The notes under the pieces were generated by a model. It did no database searches. It was not told the origin of the DNA and saw nothing but the letters and a program-made list of their open reading frames with translations. Both the position numbers and the translations under genes were made by a program. Shown in pieces: positions 18,141 to 25,973 of a DNA stretch of 58,925 nucleotides (positions are counted from its first letter, which is position 1; each line of letters starts with the position of its first letter). Source of the stretch: Anaerolineales bacterium (lineage in GTDB: Bacteria > Chloroflexota > Anaerolineae > Anaerolineales > UBA6663); NCBI GenBank assembly GCA_020850595.1, contig JADZEK010000106.1:1-58925 (forward strand), read 5' to 3'.

Positions 18141-18728
18141 ATGCTCCAAGACCCGTTTGTGCTGCTGGTGCTTGTGGGGCTCGCGCTTTTTTCCAGCTTG
18201 GCGCTAATCGCCATGTCAATCTATTGGCTGGCCCGCGGCCCAGCGCGCCGACGCTCAGCGGCTCCGCCGTTGGCTGCACCCCAACAACCTGCCCCGGCTG
18301 GTGATGACCTGGCTCGGGTGGTGGCGCGGCTTGACCCGAACCTGCGCCGTGAATTTCCCTCGCTGGCAGCCAGGCTCAATGACGCGCCCGGCTACGAACC
18401 ACCTAAGGCACCGCGCCATGCTTACCGCACGGCAGCGCCGGCGCCCATTCTCAATCCAACTGCCGCCACTTATGAAGTCGAAGTGATGGCCGAGGCACCG
18501 CGGGTGATCCGTGAGCGTGCCGACCCTCAGCTTATCAGCGCGGCGCCCGAACCCGTGCCGCATCGCGTGCGGCCGGACCCTCAGCCCATTGCTGCAGCAT
18601 CGTCACAACCGGCGAGCGCGGCCGCGCCCGACTCGGGCCTAGAGACCATTGCCCAGCTCTGGCCCACGCTTTCAGCCCGCGACCGTCACGAGCTGGTGGA
18701 GCTGGCCCGCCTGAAAGCGCGGCCGTGA
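18141..18728 (+). CDS. Membrane-anchored protein with Pro/Ala-rich body
   Basis: This protein of about 195 aa has one N-terminal membrane helix (FVLLVLVGLALFSSLALIAMSIYWL, about 6-30), a basic cytoplasmic stretch and a long Pro/Ala-rich tail. It ends in a small helical segment, ETIAQLWPTLSARDRHELVELARLKA. The ATG at 18141 follows GGGGG; the TTG at 18129 is an alternative. It is unrecognised. It stands alone between the excisionase-like gene and the candidate origin. Confidence 0.6.
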   Translation: MLQDPFVLLVLVGLALFSSLALIAMSIYWLARGPARRRSAAPPLAAPQQPAPAGDDLARVVARLDPNLRREFPSLAARLNDAPGYEPPKAPRHAYRTAAPAPILNPTAATYEVEVMAEAPRVIRERADPQLISAAPEPVPHRVRPDPQPIAAASSQPASAAAPDSGLETIAQLWPTLSARDRHELVELARLKARP

Positions 18729-19055
18729 GGTTATTTCCACCGGTGGAAGACCCTTTTACTTAACCTCACTAACCTCACTAATATCACTAACCTCACAAAC
18801 GGCCATATTATGTAAACTCTTGTGAGGTTAGTGAGGTTTGTGAGGTTAGTGAGGTTAAGCTAGAGACCTACTCCAGCGCTGGAAGAAACATCACACGTTG
18901 AAAATTCGGCCATAGAATCGGCTGGCGCGGTGTGCTACTGTGACTGCGCCAGCGCAGGGCGGTGCCCTCGAAGGGTGCCCCCGTCACTCGGACAGGGCAC
19001 CTACCTGCGGCGGGCGGTGAATGGGTAGGGGCTCCTCCAGGCCCCACAGGAGCAG
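18729..19055. other. Non-coding region with candidate origin and palindromes
   Basis: There is no gene in this stretch. It holds the palindrome TTCCACCGGTGGAA (18734-18747), the 40-bp inverted iteron array (18759-18859), a second palindrome CTCCAGCGCTGGAAG (from about 18871) and GC-rich repeats near 18960-19010. The concentration of symmetric sites between divergent and convergent genes is what an origin or recombination control region would show. Confidence 0.55.
18759..18859. repeat. Iteron-like 40-bp inverted repeat, candidate origin
   Basis: The left arm 18759-18798 is built from AACCTCACTA units and the right arm 18820-18859 from TTAGTGAGGT units. The arms are complementary with about four mismatches, around a 21-bp spacer that contains the AT-rich CATATTATGTAAA. 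Each arm carries about four units of 9-11 bp. Such iterons with an AT-rich core bind replication initiators; an origin of replication or transfer is the likely role. Confidence 0.6.
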
Positions 19056-19092
19056 GCGGGCCGGTCAGGCAGAGACCGGCCCGCAGTCTTTT
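19056..19092. terminator. Terminator at the recombinase end
   Basis: GCGGGCCGGTC and GACCGGCCCGC form a perfect 11-bp stem followed by AGTCTTTT. It lies 8 bp from the end of the leftward recombinase gene. Confidence 0.7.
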
Positions 19093-19099
19093 AAGGTGG

Positions 19100-19999
19100 T
19101 CAGTCTTCGAGGCGCTGCACCGCGCGGGCCAGGTCCTGCTCATCGGGGGTGGTGTAGCGGAGCGTGGTCTCTAGGCGCTCATGGCCCATCATCATGCTCA
19201 CTTGGTCAAGCGGCGTGCCAGCATTGATGAGCTTCTTGGCAAAGGTGTGGCGCAGCCGGTGGGGGTGCGCGACCACGCCGGCGCGCAGGCCGGTCTGTTT
19301 CAGCATCTCCTGCACCGCCCGCGTTCGCAGTCGCTCACCACTGCGCCCAACAAAGACGGCCGGGCCGGCTAGGTCAAGCTCAGGCGCCATGCCTGCATCG
19401 CTCCAAGCCGTGAGCGCCTGGCGGGCATTCAGGTTCAGCGGCACCCGCCGCGCCTTATCGCCCTTCCCATTGCGGACCAACGCGAAGCCCGAGCGCTCAC
19501 GCCGGTCAATGTCTATCCAGTCCAGCGCTGTCAACTCCGACACGCGCAGACCGGTGTTGAGCATCAGCAGCACTATCGCCAGATTGCGCGCTGCTTCGGC
19601 TTTGGCCCATGTGGTGCGGGCGGCTAGCAGCTCACGCTCCAACTCGCGCAGGAGCTTGGCCTCTTCCGACTTGTCAAGCCACTTGGGCGCTGAGCGCTGC
19701 TGCCCCACGCCGCGGGCCTGGCGCGCTGGATTGTCGGTGAGCTGGCCGGTGGCAACGAGATAGGCGCCGTAGGCCCTCAGCGAGGCCAGCGCGCGATTGA
19801 TGGTGGCCGCGCTTCGCTTCTTGCGCGCCAGGTACTCCTTGTATTCGCGCACGTCCGTTGGGGTGAAGACGCCGGCAAATGGGTTGCCGCTGTTGGCCCA
19901 CTCGAACCACACGCCAAACGCCTGCATATCTGCCGTGTAGGCTTGCACGGTCTTCTGACTGCGGCCCTGGGCCTCGAGGTGCTCGGCAAAGGTATTCAC
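19100..19999 (-). CDS. Tyrosine recombinase / integrase 1 (XerC/D-like)
   Basis: This 299-aa site-specific recombinase has an N-terminal SAM-like core-binding domain (about 1-85) and a catalytic domain with Arg in NTGLRVSELTAL, the Lys strand VRNGKGDKARRVPL, HRLRHTFAKK, MGHERLETTLRYT and the Tyr nucleophile about 275. All catalytic residues are present. Its length is that of Xer-type integrases. It lies near attL with the excisionase-like gene and shares a 4-bp overlap with the upstream membrane gene, so it probably mediates integration or excision at tRNA-Lys or resolves multimers. Confidence 0.93.
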   Translation of the reverse strand: MNTFAEHLEAQGRSQKTVQAYTADMQAFGVWFEWANSGNPFAGVFTPTDVREYKEYLARKKRSAATINRALASLRAYGAYLVATGQLTDNPARQARGVGQQRSAPKWLDKSEEAKLLRELERELLAARTTWAKAEAARNLAIVLLMLNTGLRVSELTALDWIDIDRRERSGFALVRNGKGDKARRVPLNLNARQALTAWSDAGMAPELDLAGPAVFVGRSGERLRTRAVQEMLKQTGLRAGVVAHPHRLRHTFAKKLINAGTPLDQVSMMMGHERLETTLRYTTPDEQDLARAVQRLED

Positions 20000-20271
20000 T
20001 GCTGCACCACTATCAGGCTCGGGTTCTGCTCGATCTCATCAATCGCCTGATGCAGCCGAGCGAGCAGCAGCTCCCGCTGACCAGGCCCGAGGGCGACAAT
20101 TCGCTCAGACAGATTTACCAGCGCGGCATCCTCGGGGTCATCCACGCTGTACACCGCATGGCTCGGGTCGGACCCGGTCTCAACCACAATGAGCGCCGCA
20201 GCCAGCAGAATGCCGGCCAGACAGCACGCCAGGAAGGCAATAGGCAGCAGCCACTCAGGGAGCGTGGTCAC
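19996..20271 (-). CDS. Small single-helix membrane protein
   Basis: This 91-aa protein has one N-terminal helix (WLLPIAFLACCLAGILLAAALIVV) and an acidic cytoplasmic or exported tail ending in a helix, GPGQRELLLARLHQAIDEI. The start is GTG, overlapping the stop of the preceding 45-aa gene (GTGA), and its own stop overlaps the recombinase start (ATGA). Function unknown; its coupling suggests an element-maintenance or exclusion role. Confidence 0.6.
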   Translation of the reverse strand: MTTLPEWLLPIAFLACCLAGILLAAALIVVETGSDPSHAVYSVDDPEDAALVNLSERIVALGPGQRELLLARLHQAIDEIEQNPSLIVVQQ

Positions 20272-20405
20272 AGCTCAACCTCCTGGCCAACATCGCCACT
20301 TTCGGCGGGGCGAGCTGTGATCTGGGCCAGCGCCCCTAGCCCGGCCGGCACCAGCACGCCAAACACGACCACATCATTGAACGCTCCGTCATCTGGGTAG
20401 CTCAT
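20268..20405 (-). CDS. Very small hydrophobic protein (45 aa)
   Basis: This short frame has the sequence pattern MSYPDDGAFNDVVVFGVLVPAG.. followed by a short polar tail. It starts the leftward three-gene set ending in recombinase 1 and is coupled by a GTGA overlap. It contains one of the dispersed TCGCCA..GGCG sites inside its coding sequence. It is unrecognised, and supported mainly by the overlap. Confidence 0.4.
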   Translation of the reverse strand: MSYPDDGAFNDVVVFGVLVPAGLGALAQITARPAESGDVGQEVEL

Positions 20406-20523
20406 CCTGTCACCCTTATGCGCGTTGGTTTTCGGCCCTTAGCGTGTGCGCTGCCCCGGCGTTTGAGTGGGGTAGGGGTGTGTCAACTGCGCCTAATGCG
20501 TCATTATGCGCGCAGGGTGACAG

Positions 20524-20552
20524 TGTTTCTATGGCCCAAGGCCATAGAAACA
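20524..20552. promoter_or_regulatory. Perfect 13-bp inverted repeat in the divergent control region
   Basis: TGTTTCTATGGCC and GGCCATAGAAACA are separated by CAA. They lie between the leftward recombinase set and the rightward morphogenesis-like block, 29 bp before the first rightward gene. The half-site GGCCATAGAAAC recurs near 30790 and nearly so near 18908. A regulator-binding site is likely. Confidence 0.5.
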
Positions 20553-20580
20553 TTTGCCATTTTGCTCTACGGTGGGCAGC

Positions 20581-21123
20581 ATGGTCGCACGCCTGTTGGT
20601 TATCGCCACGCTTACCCTCGGCCTGCTTGGATTGACCACCCCGATCTCCAGCGCCGGCCCGCCCGCGCAGGCTACGGTGGTGGCCCCTGGCGGCACGGAT
20701 GGCGGCAAAGTCCCCCCGTCCCCCGAACAGGTCAAACAGCTCGTGAACGCTGACCTGAGCGACTTTCTCACCAAGCTGCTGACCTTCCAAACCGAGTACT
20801 TCAAGACCCACGGGCGCTTCTACCAGGCGCTCGATAGCCACGCCGTCCCGCCCGAGGATGGCAAGCTGGTGGCCCCTGACCTGCTGTTGGCCGGGCCGAC
20901 CGACCAGGGCGAGAAGGCGGCCTATCTCTGGCAGCAGCTCGCGCTCGACGCCGCGCTGCCCTACGCCGTGCGCGTGGATGTGTACCAGGGGCCGCGGGGC
21001 TGGGGCTATGTGCTCACGGTCAGTGCCACGCTCGACAAACAGGAGTGGGCGCGCACGATCAACACGGGCCCCGAGACCTGGCGCGAGTCGGACTGGCAGG
21101 CCGTGGTGCCCGTGCATGAATGA
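20581..21123 (+). CDS. Secreted protein of the rightward block
   Basis: This 180-aa protein has a clear signal peptide ([28 protein letters not shown]). A mature domain follows, with a helix resembling pilin-like or periplasmic proteins ([26 protein letters not shown]) and a beta-rich end ([22 protein letters not shown]). The Q-x-E-x-F-x-x-x-G-x-F pattern recalls the head of type IV pilin minor subunits, but no prepilin site is seen. It overlaps the next gene by 8 bp. Function unknown. Confidence 0.65.
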   Translation: MVARLLVIATLTLGLLGLTTPISSAGPPAQATVVAPGGTDGGKVPPSPEQVKQLVNADLSDFLTKLLTFQTEYFKTHGRFYQALDSHAVPPEDGKLVAPDLLLAGPTDQGEKAAYLWQQLALDAALPYAVRVDVYQGPRGWGYVLTVSATLDKQEWARTINTGPETWRESDWQAVVPVHE

Positions 21124-22330
21124 GCGGCGCGTGCGCCTGGCCGGCGGGCTGCTGGCGCTCATCGCGCTGCTGGTGGGCCTGGCCGGGCCGGTGGTCAGCG
21201 TGGGAGCCGCGCCCGACGCCCGTCCGCCGTGGGCGATCACCGATTCGCTCACGGCCCATTGGAAATTCAACGAGGCCAGCGGCACGCGACTGGACGAGAT
21301 GAACGGCTGCGGCGGCTCTGGCTGCGACCTGACCGATAACAACACGGTCACGCAGGCCGGCGGCAAGCTGGGCAATGCGGCGCAGTTCACAAGTGCCAAC
21401 AGCGAGAGCCTGACGCGGGCCGATCACGCCGACATTTCTACCGGCGACATTTCTTTTACCTGGGCGCTGTGGGTCTACTTCGACAGTGTGAGCGGCGAGC
21501 AATGGATGCTGGCGAAGCGCACCGGCGCCGATTTGCGCGAATACGTCATCCGTATTAACGCCGCTGGGTCAACCAAGATCGAGGCCAGCACGTCCAGCGC
21601 TGGCGGCACTAATTACAACCTGGTGGCAACCAGTTTTGGCAATGTCTCGGCGGCCACTTGGTATTTCGTAGTACTCACTTATGACAGCAGCGCCGACACG
21701 CTCACGCTTTGCGTTAACAACGTCTGCGACAGCCTGAGCAGCGTGCTCGGGCCGGCAGATACAACCGGGGTATTGGCGTTCGGCTACGACAACCTAACGC
21801 ATTATTTTGGTGGTCGCCTGGATTCTGTGACTTTCTGGAAACGGGCCATTACCTCGGCTGAGCGCTCCTGCCTCTACAACGCAGGTAGCGGCACAGATTA
21901 CCCGTTCTCGAGCTGCGATGCCACGCCGACGCCCACCGTCACCGCCACCAGCACCGAGACGCTCACGCCAACGCCGGCGGCCACGAACACCGCCACCGCC
22001 ACCAGCACCGAGACGCTCACGCCGACGCCGGGGCCGTCGAGCACGCCCACCAATACCCCCACCAGCACGGAGACGGCCACGGCCGGGCCTAGCCCGACGG
22101 CCACTAGCACAGCGACCGTCACGGCCACGCCGGCCACCACCAACACGCCAACGCCCACCGTCACGGTCACGCCGCTCTATGACACCGACCTGGAGCTGAG
22201 CACGGGCACGCACTTGCTGGTGACCCGGAGCATTACACAGGGCGAGGTGCTCATCTTCCTGGCGGTGCTCCTGGTGGCGGCTATCCAAATCGTGCGCCAG
22301 GTTTGGGATATGGCGAAGGATGCCCGCTAG
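21116..22330 (+). CDS. LamG-domain surface protein with T/P stalk and C-terminal anchor
   Basis: This 404-aa protein has a signal peptide (about 1-35), a concanavalin/LamG-like beta-sandwich (about 45-265: [20 protein letters not shown]... [10 protein letters not shown]... [22 protein letters not shown]) and a Thr/Pro-rich stalk of about 90 residues. One C-terminal membrane helix follows ([18 protein letters not shown]) with a short basic-acidic tail. This layout, a binding head on a stalk with a C-terminal anchor, suits a receptor-binding or adhesion protein. In filamentous viruses the adsorption protein is anchored in the same way. Confidence 0.75.
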   Translation: MNERRVRLAGGLLALIALLVGLAGPVVSVGAAPDARPPWAITDSLTAHWKFNEASGTRLDEMNGCGGSGCDLTDNNTVTQAGGKLGNAAQFTSANSESLTRADHADISTGDISFTWALWVYFDSVSGEQWMLAKRTGADLREYVIRINAAGSTKIEASTSSAGGTNYNLVATSFGNVSAATWYFVVLTYDSSADTLTLCVNNVCDSLSSVLGPADTTGVLAFGYDNLTHYFGGRLDSVTFWKRAITSAERSCLYNAGSGTDYPFSSCDATPTPTVTATSTETLTPTPAATNTATATSTETLTPTPGPSSTPTNTPTSTETATAGPSPTATSTATVTATPATTNTPTPTVTVTPLYDTDLELSTGTHLLVTRSITQGEVLIFLAVLLVAAIQIVRQVWDMAKDAR

Positions 22331-22341
22331 TGATTGAGCCC

Positions 22342-22464
22342 ATGGCTTACCTTTTGCTGGTCAACTGTGCCAGCCCGGCGCTGGTCGGGTTGGTACTCCT
22401 GGTAGTTTCAACGGTATTGGCGCGGGTGCTGGTGGGCCCGTGGCGCTTCAAAGACGTGGATTAG
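22342..22464 (+). CDS. Small single-helix membrane protein (40 aa)
   Basis: The ATG at 22342 gives a 40-aa protein that is nearly all one hydrophobic helix (ALVGLVLLVVSTVLARVLVG) with a WRFKD end. A GTG at 22330, overlapping the previous stop, is an alternative start. The size and single helix recall small minor virion proteins (pVII/pIX type) or spreading proteins of FtsK-type plasmids; neither can be shown from sequence. Confidence 0.5.
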   Translation: MAYLLLVNCASPALVGLVLLVVSTVLARVLVGPWRFKDVD

Positions 22465-22476
22465 GAGCGGGGCTGA

Positions 22477-22614
22477 GTGCTCGCCTTTGCGGAGTTGCAA
22501 GAGGTGGTGCTGATCGTCGCCGGGGATGCGCTGCAATGGATGAGCGCCGGGGCCCTGGTGAGCATCATCCTGCTCATCCTGCTCATTCCGGTCCTGCGAC
22601 TGGCAAAACGCTAG
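22477..22614 (+). CDS. Small single-helix membrane protein (45 aa)
   Basis: The GTG start follows GGAG. The protein has a short amphipathic N-terminus (FAELQEVVLIVAGDALQW), one helix (ALVSIILLILLIPVL) and a basic end RLAKR. Like its 40-aa neighbour it directly precedes the coat-like genes. No family was recognised. Confidence 0.5.
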   Translation: MLAFAELQEVVLIVAGDALQWMSAGALVSIILLILLIPVLRLAKR

Positions 22615-22636
22615 GGCGAAAGGAGGTGATGGCTCA

Positions 22637-22792
22637 ATGTCCCTAGACCTGTCCGGCCTGCAAACCAATCTGCTGAGCATGGCGTCAACGATGTTCAACG
22701 CCCTGACGCCCGTGATTGGCATTACCGCAGGCATCGCCCTGGGCGTGGGCCTGGCGGGCAAGATCATCAGCGCTGTTCGCAGCGCCTTCTAG
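22637..22792 (+). CDS. Coat-like 51-aa protein, copy 1
   Basis: The protein has an amphipathic N-terminal segment with one Asp (SLDLSGLQTNLLSMASTMFNAL), a Gly-rich hydrophobic helix (VIGITAGIALGVGLAGKII) and a short basic end SAVRSAF. Length, order and charge match inovirus major coat proteins, including thermophile ones made without a signal peptide. The ribosome site is AAAGGAGGTGAT, fully complementary to the usual 16S rRNA 3' end, eight bases before ATG, implying very high expression. A paralogue follows. VirB2-like pilins and holins are alternatives, but they are longer. Confidence 0.7.
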   Translation: MSLDLSGLQTNLLSMASTMFNALTPVIGITAGIALGVGLAGKIISAVRSAF

Positions 22793-22888
22793 CCCGCCAG
22801 TCGCAGGGCCGCCCCGGCGTCCGCTCGACCATCGCCAGCCGCTCCGGGTGCAGCGGCGGCAGCGTTCTTTGCAACAAGGAGCACTCAG

Positions 22889-23044
22889 ATGTCTCTCGAC
22901 ACTTCCGGTCTGACGACCAACCTCACCAGCATGGCGAGCACCATGTTCAACGCCCTGGTGCCAGTCATCGGCATTACCGCCGGCATCGGCCTGGGCGTGG
23001 GCCTGGCGGGCAAGATCATCTCCGCCGTTCGCAGCGCCTTCTAG
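22889..23044 (+). CDS. Coat-like 51-aa protein, copy 2
   Basis: This protein is the same length as copy 1 and differs at only about 6 of 51 positions (for example DTSGLTTNLTS against DLSGLQTNLLS, and V for T in NALxP). The hydrophobic Gly-zipper helix and the basic end are nearly unchanged. The DNA between the copies is unrelated and contains a hairpin, so this is an old duplication kept under protein-level selection. AAGGAG precedes ATG. A strong terminator follows. Confidence 0.7.
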   Translation: MSLDTSGLTTNLTSMASTMFNALVPVIGITAGIGLGVGLAGKIISAVRSAF

Positions 23045-23078
23045 TCCCTTACCCGCACGGCGCCCCCGGCGCTCCGCC

Positions 23079-23117
23079 AGCCGGCCCACCGGGGAAAGTG
23101 GGCCGGCTGTTTGCTTT
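23079..23117 (+). terminator. Strong terminator after the coat-like genes
   Basis: A perfect 11-bp stem (AGCCGGCCCAC / GTGGGCCGGCT) with an 8-base loop is followed by GTTTGCTTT. It separates the coat-like pair from the large downstream gene, the same place as the central terminator after gene VIII in Ff phages. Confidence 0.85.
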
Positions 23118-23132
23118 CTGGCAGGTGATGGC

Positions 23133-25682
23133 ATGAAGGGTTATGGTAACAATGGATGGCACCAGACGATTGCCGCCCTGGTGTGTTTGGGGTTGCTGTT
23201 CGGGATCGTTGGACCAGTCGGCGCGGCGCCGGCGCCGTCCGCGCTGGAAGCGGTCCAGCCGCAGCCGGTCAGCCAAGGCGCCCTCACCGTCACCGGCCCC
23301 TATAGTTGCACCTTCACATACTATGGCGGGGTCAAGACGCTCTGCCGCTTGTCGTTTGCCGCGGTGGGTACGGCCGTGCAGGGCTATTACTTCACTCATC
23401 CGAGTAATAGCCACCAGTTCGGGTTCAATTGGTGCGGCATGCCCGGCATGCCGACGCCAGCGCCCGACTGCACCACATCGCAGGGCACTCGGGTGCATGG
23501 CAACGGCACGCCGGAAGTGAGTGGCTCAGGGGTGACCTACTGCTGGAACAGCACCGCGGGGGTGTGCGATAGCACCCTTGGCTCTGGGAATTATCAGACC
23601 GGCGGGCAATCCGGGGTCGGTGCCTTCGAAGGCTGGTGGTCGGGCAGTGTCAGCACGCAGCTCAGCCACACCGCCGCCTGCCATGACCTAACCTGCGACG
23701 ACACCATTTCCATTTATGTCATCTGGTCGGGGGTGCCGACCCCCACCCCCACCGTCACGCCCACGGCCACGCCCTATATGGGCGGCGCGAACCTTCTGCA
23801 AGATGGCAATATGGAGATCACCACGATCCCCAACCCCTACTGGGAAATGCTGACCAATCCCATTGACGGCGGCACATATTGGAAGCGGCTGTTCCCTGGA
23901 ACAAACTTCCTTACAAGCATTATCTACGGCCGGGCGGCCTGCGGCTCGGGCATGCAGATGCTCGGCTATGACACGGGTCTATTCAGTTCTCCTCGCCTGA
24001 ACCCAATTGGGCAAACCTTCTATTGGCCCGGCGGCACCATCAGCCTGCGCTATTCAGTGCGCGGCCGGGGCCAGCAAGACGGCGGCTCGCCCCGCCTTTA
24101 TAGCTATATCGAAACTTTTGATGGCGATTCCCTCTACCCGCTGACGGTGGTGGACGCCACCGCGGCGTGGTCTGACTATACCGACTCCGTCGTCGGGCTG
24201 GCCGCCGGCACCTATCGCATTGTCTTCGATATGCACGGTGATGACGATGACCGCAATTCCCAAATCCTGCTCGATGACGTTTCTCTCGGCGCCGGCGCGC
24301 AGTCAAGCGCCTGTAGCGTCTCGGGGCCAACCGCCACGCCAAACACGACGCGCACGCCCACGCCGACGCGCACGCCCACGCCGACGCCCACCACTGGGCC
24401 GGTGAACCTAGCTAACTGCGGCTTCGAGAATGGCACGGTCGGTTGGAACTTCCAGGGCAGCAGCCGCCTGGGAACCTCGGGCGGGCCCAGCGGCCCGGCC
24501 TATGCCATCGCCGATCAGCTCGTCTCGCAGCGCTTCACCTGGACCGGCGGCATCATCTATGTGCAAGTCTTTGTGCGCGGCCCGGTGAAAGTCAGCATTG
24601 GCGACGGCCTGGCCGGCGTCAATCAATCGGTTTTGGTAAATCAATACTATCCGACCTGGACCCTCATCCAAAAGACGGTATACCGGCCCGCCGGCGCCAA
24701 CTTCCGGTTGATGCTACAGCGCGGGGCTTCGACCACCAGCGCCACCGCCGACTTTGACGGCGCGCAGCTCAGCGCGGGCAGCTTCATGTCGCAAGTCTGC
24801 ACGGCGCCGACTTCCACCCCCACAGCCACGGTGGTTGCCACGCGCACGCCCAATGCGACGCGGACCCTTGGCCCTAGCCCAACGGTCAGCCGCACGCCGC
24901 GCGGCACCAGCACGCCCAACGCCTCCTACACCCCGCGCGCCACCTACACCCCGCGGCCCAGCTCCACCCCGCGGCCCACCAGCACGCAAAGCGACCCGGA
25001 AAAGACGGCCACGGCCCAAGGCACGCCCCTCCCCACCTACACGCCCTACCCCACCTACACGCCCGGTGCCAACGGTGGCGGTGGCGGCGGCAATGGCGGT
25101 ACCTGCGACACTAACGCGGATGACTGCCCGGTGCCGCCGCAGCCTGAGCCTGGGCCTTATGCCGACTGCGAGCGGCCGGTGTATTTCTGGCAAGTGGCCC
25201 AGTGGGTGGATTACACCCGCTGCTCCGTGCTCAGTTACTTCGCCTGGAGCGAAACGAACACTGAGCAGCTCATAACCCTCGGCGCGGAAGCCGCGAACTA
25301 TGAACCTTTCGGCACGGTGGCCGAGGCCGTTGACGCGGTTGAAGCCGTGCAAATCGTCATAGGCGAATACGACTGGGTGGACACGGGCTACACCGGCTAC
25401 TTTGCCGCGGAGCGGCCTGAGCTGCTGACACTGAGCCTGTCGGCGCTGGCAAGCCCCATGGACTTCAGCCTTGATGCCGGTGCGTATGCCATTGTGCAGC
25501 TCGAAATCACGTTCTGCCGGGGTCGGCTCATCACGGTCTTCTCAACCAACGTGGCCCATGGGGCCTGCGTGGTATGGGCCTTCCTGCACTCGACCGGCAT
25601 CATCGCGTGGATTCAGTTTTTCTTTGATTTGGCGTGCTGGTGGGTGCTGGTGCGCTACATCTGGAAGCGCTTCTTGGGCTGA
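23133..25682 (+). CDS. Large secreted protein with T/P stalks and C-terminal membrane helices
   Basis: This 849-aa protein has a signal peptide (TIAALVCLGLLFGIVGPVGAAPA) and several beta-rich domains. The first (about 45-205) is Cys-containing. The second (about 215-385) is CBM-like, beginning NLLQDGNMEITTIPNPYWEM and ending ILLDDVSLGAG, and a third is similar (about 410-545). Long Thr/Pro/Arg-rich linkers and a Gly stretch follow. The C-terminus has hydrophobic helices ending WVLVRYIWKRFLG. The architecture (N-terminal heads, flexible linkers, C-terminal anchor) and its position between coat-like genes and a small multi-helix gene resemble pIII. An ordinary surface adhesin is the alternative. 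Confidence 0.65.
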   Translation: MKGYGNNGWHQTIAALVCLGLLFGIVGPVGAAPAPSALEAVQPQPVSQGALTVTGPYSCTFTYYGGVKTLCRLSFAAVGTAVQGYYFTHPSNSHQFGFNWCGMPGMPTPAPDCTTSQGTRVHGNGTPEVSGSGVTYCWNSTAGVCDSTLGSGNYQTGGQSGVGAFEGWWSGSVSTQLSHTAACHDLTCDDTISIYVIWSGVPTPTPTVTPTATPYMGGANLLQDGNMEITTIPNPYWEMLTNPIDGGTYWKRLFPGTNFLTSIIYGRAACGSGMQMLGYDTGLFSSPRLNPIGQTFYWPGGTISLRYSVRGRGQQDGGSPRLYSYIETFDGDSLYPLTVVDATAAWSDYTDSVVGLAAGTYRIVFDMHGDDDDRNSQILLDDVSLGAGAQSSACSVSGPTATPNTTRTPTPTRTPTPTPTTGPVNLANCGFENGTVGWNFQGSSRLGTSGGPSGPAYAIADQLVSQRFTWTGGIIYVQVFVRGPVKVSIGDGLAGVNQSVLVNQYYPTWTLIQKTVYRPAGANFRLMLQRGASTTSATADFDGAQLSAGSFMSQVCTAPTSTPTATVVATRTPNATRTLGPSPTVSRTPRGTSTPNASYTPRATYTPRPSSTPRPTSTQSDPEKTATAQGTPLPTYTPYPTYTPGANGGGGGGNGGTCDTNADDCPVPPQPEPGPYADCERPVYFWQVAQWVDYTRCSVLSYFAWSETNTEQLITLGAEAANYEPFGTVAEAVDAVEAVQIVIGEYDWVDTGYTGYFAAERPELLTLSLSALASPMDFSLDAGAYAIVQLEITFCRGRLITVFSTNVAHGACVVWAFLHSTGIIAWIQFFFDLACWWVLVRYIWKRFLG

Positions 25683-25694
25683 AAGGCGGTCTCT

Positions 25695-25973
25695 GTGGGA
25701 GAACACAACTTCTGGTACTGGATTGTGGTCAACGCCATCGAGTACATCATCCACCTGTTCCTGCCGCTCTTCCCCACGCATGAGAATTGGGACCTGGCCG
25801 GCTCAGTGCTGCTCTACGGCGGCGAGCTGGCGACCGTCTTGTTTGTCTTTATGGGCCAGTTCATTGCCTTTCGCACGCTCATGACGGTGGTGCCCATCAT
25901 GCTCCTGCTGGAGCTGTGGAAGCAGAAAGGGAAGGTGCTGAAGGTGATTGGCATTCTGAGGTTCTTCATATGA
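25695..25973 (+). CDS. Small multi-helix membrane protein (pVI-like position)
   Basis: This 92-aa protein has about three hydrophobic segments (FWYWIVVNAIEYIIHLFLPLF, LATVLFVFMGQFIAF, LMTVVPIMLLLELW) and a basic tail. The start is GTG with GAAAGGCGG upstream. It lies 12 bp after the large secreted gene and overlaps the next gene by 4 bp (ATGA). Size, topology and order match pVI of filamentous phages, but the sequence shows no diagnostic motif. Confidence 0.55.
   Translation: MGEHNFWYWIVVNAIEYIIHLFLPLFPTHENWDLAGSVLLYGGELATVLFVFMGQFIAFRTLMTVVPIMLLLELWKQKGKVLKVIGILRFFI

Noticed and set aside
19081..19095. 15 bp shared with the left flank and start of the att core at 57334-57348 (CCGCAGTCTTTTAAG)
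   Set aside because: Homology stops after 15 bp and the bases belong to a terminator tail here; a chance match of this length in a GC-rich window is not excluded.
20416..21399. A 327-codon minus-strand frame
   Set aside because: It covers the control region and the starts of two signal-peptide genes that have coupled starts on the plus strand.
21900..25060. Low-complexity Thr/Pro-coding repeats as tandem DNA repeats
   Set aside because: They are explained by extracellular stalk regions of the encoded proteins, common in Chloroflexota.
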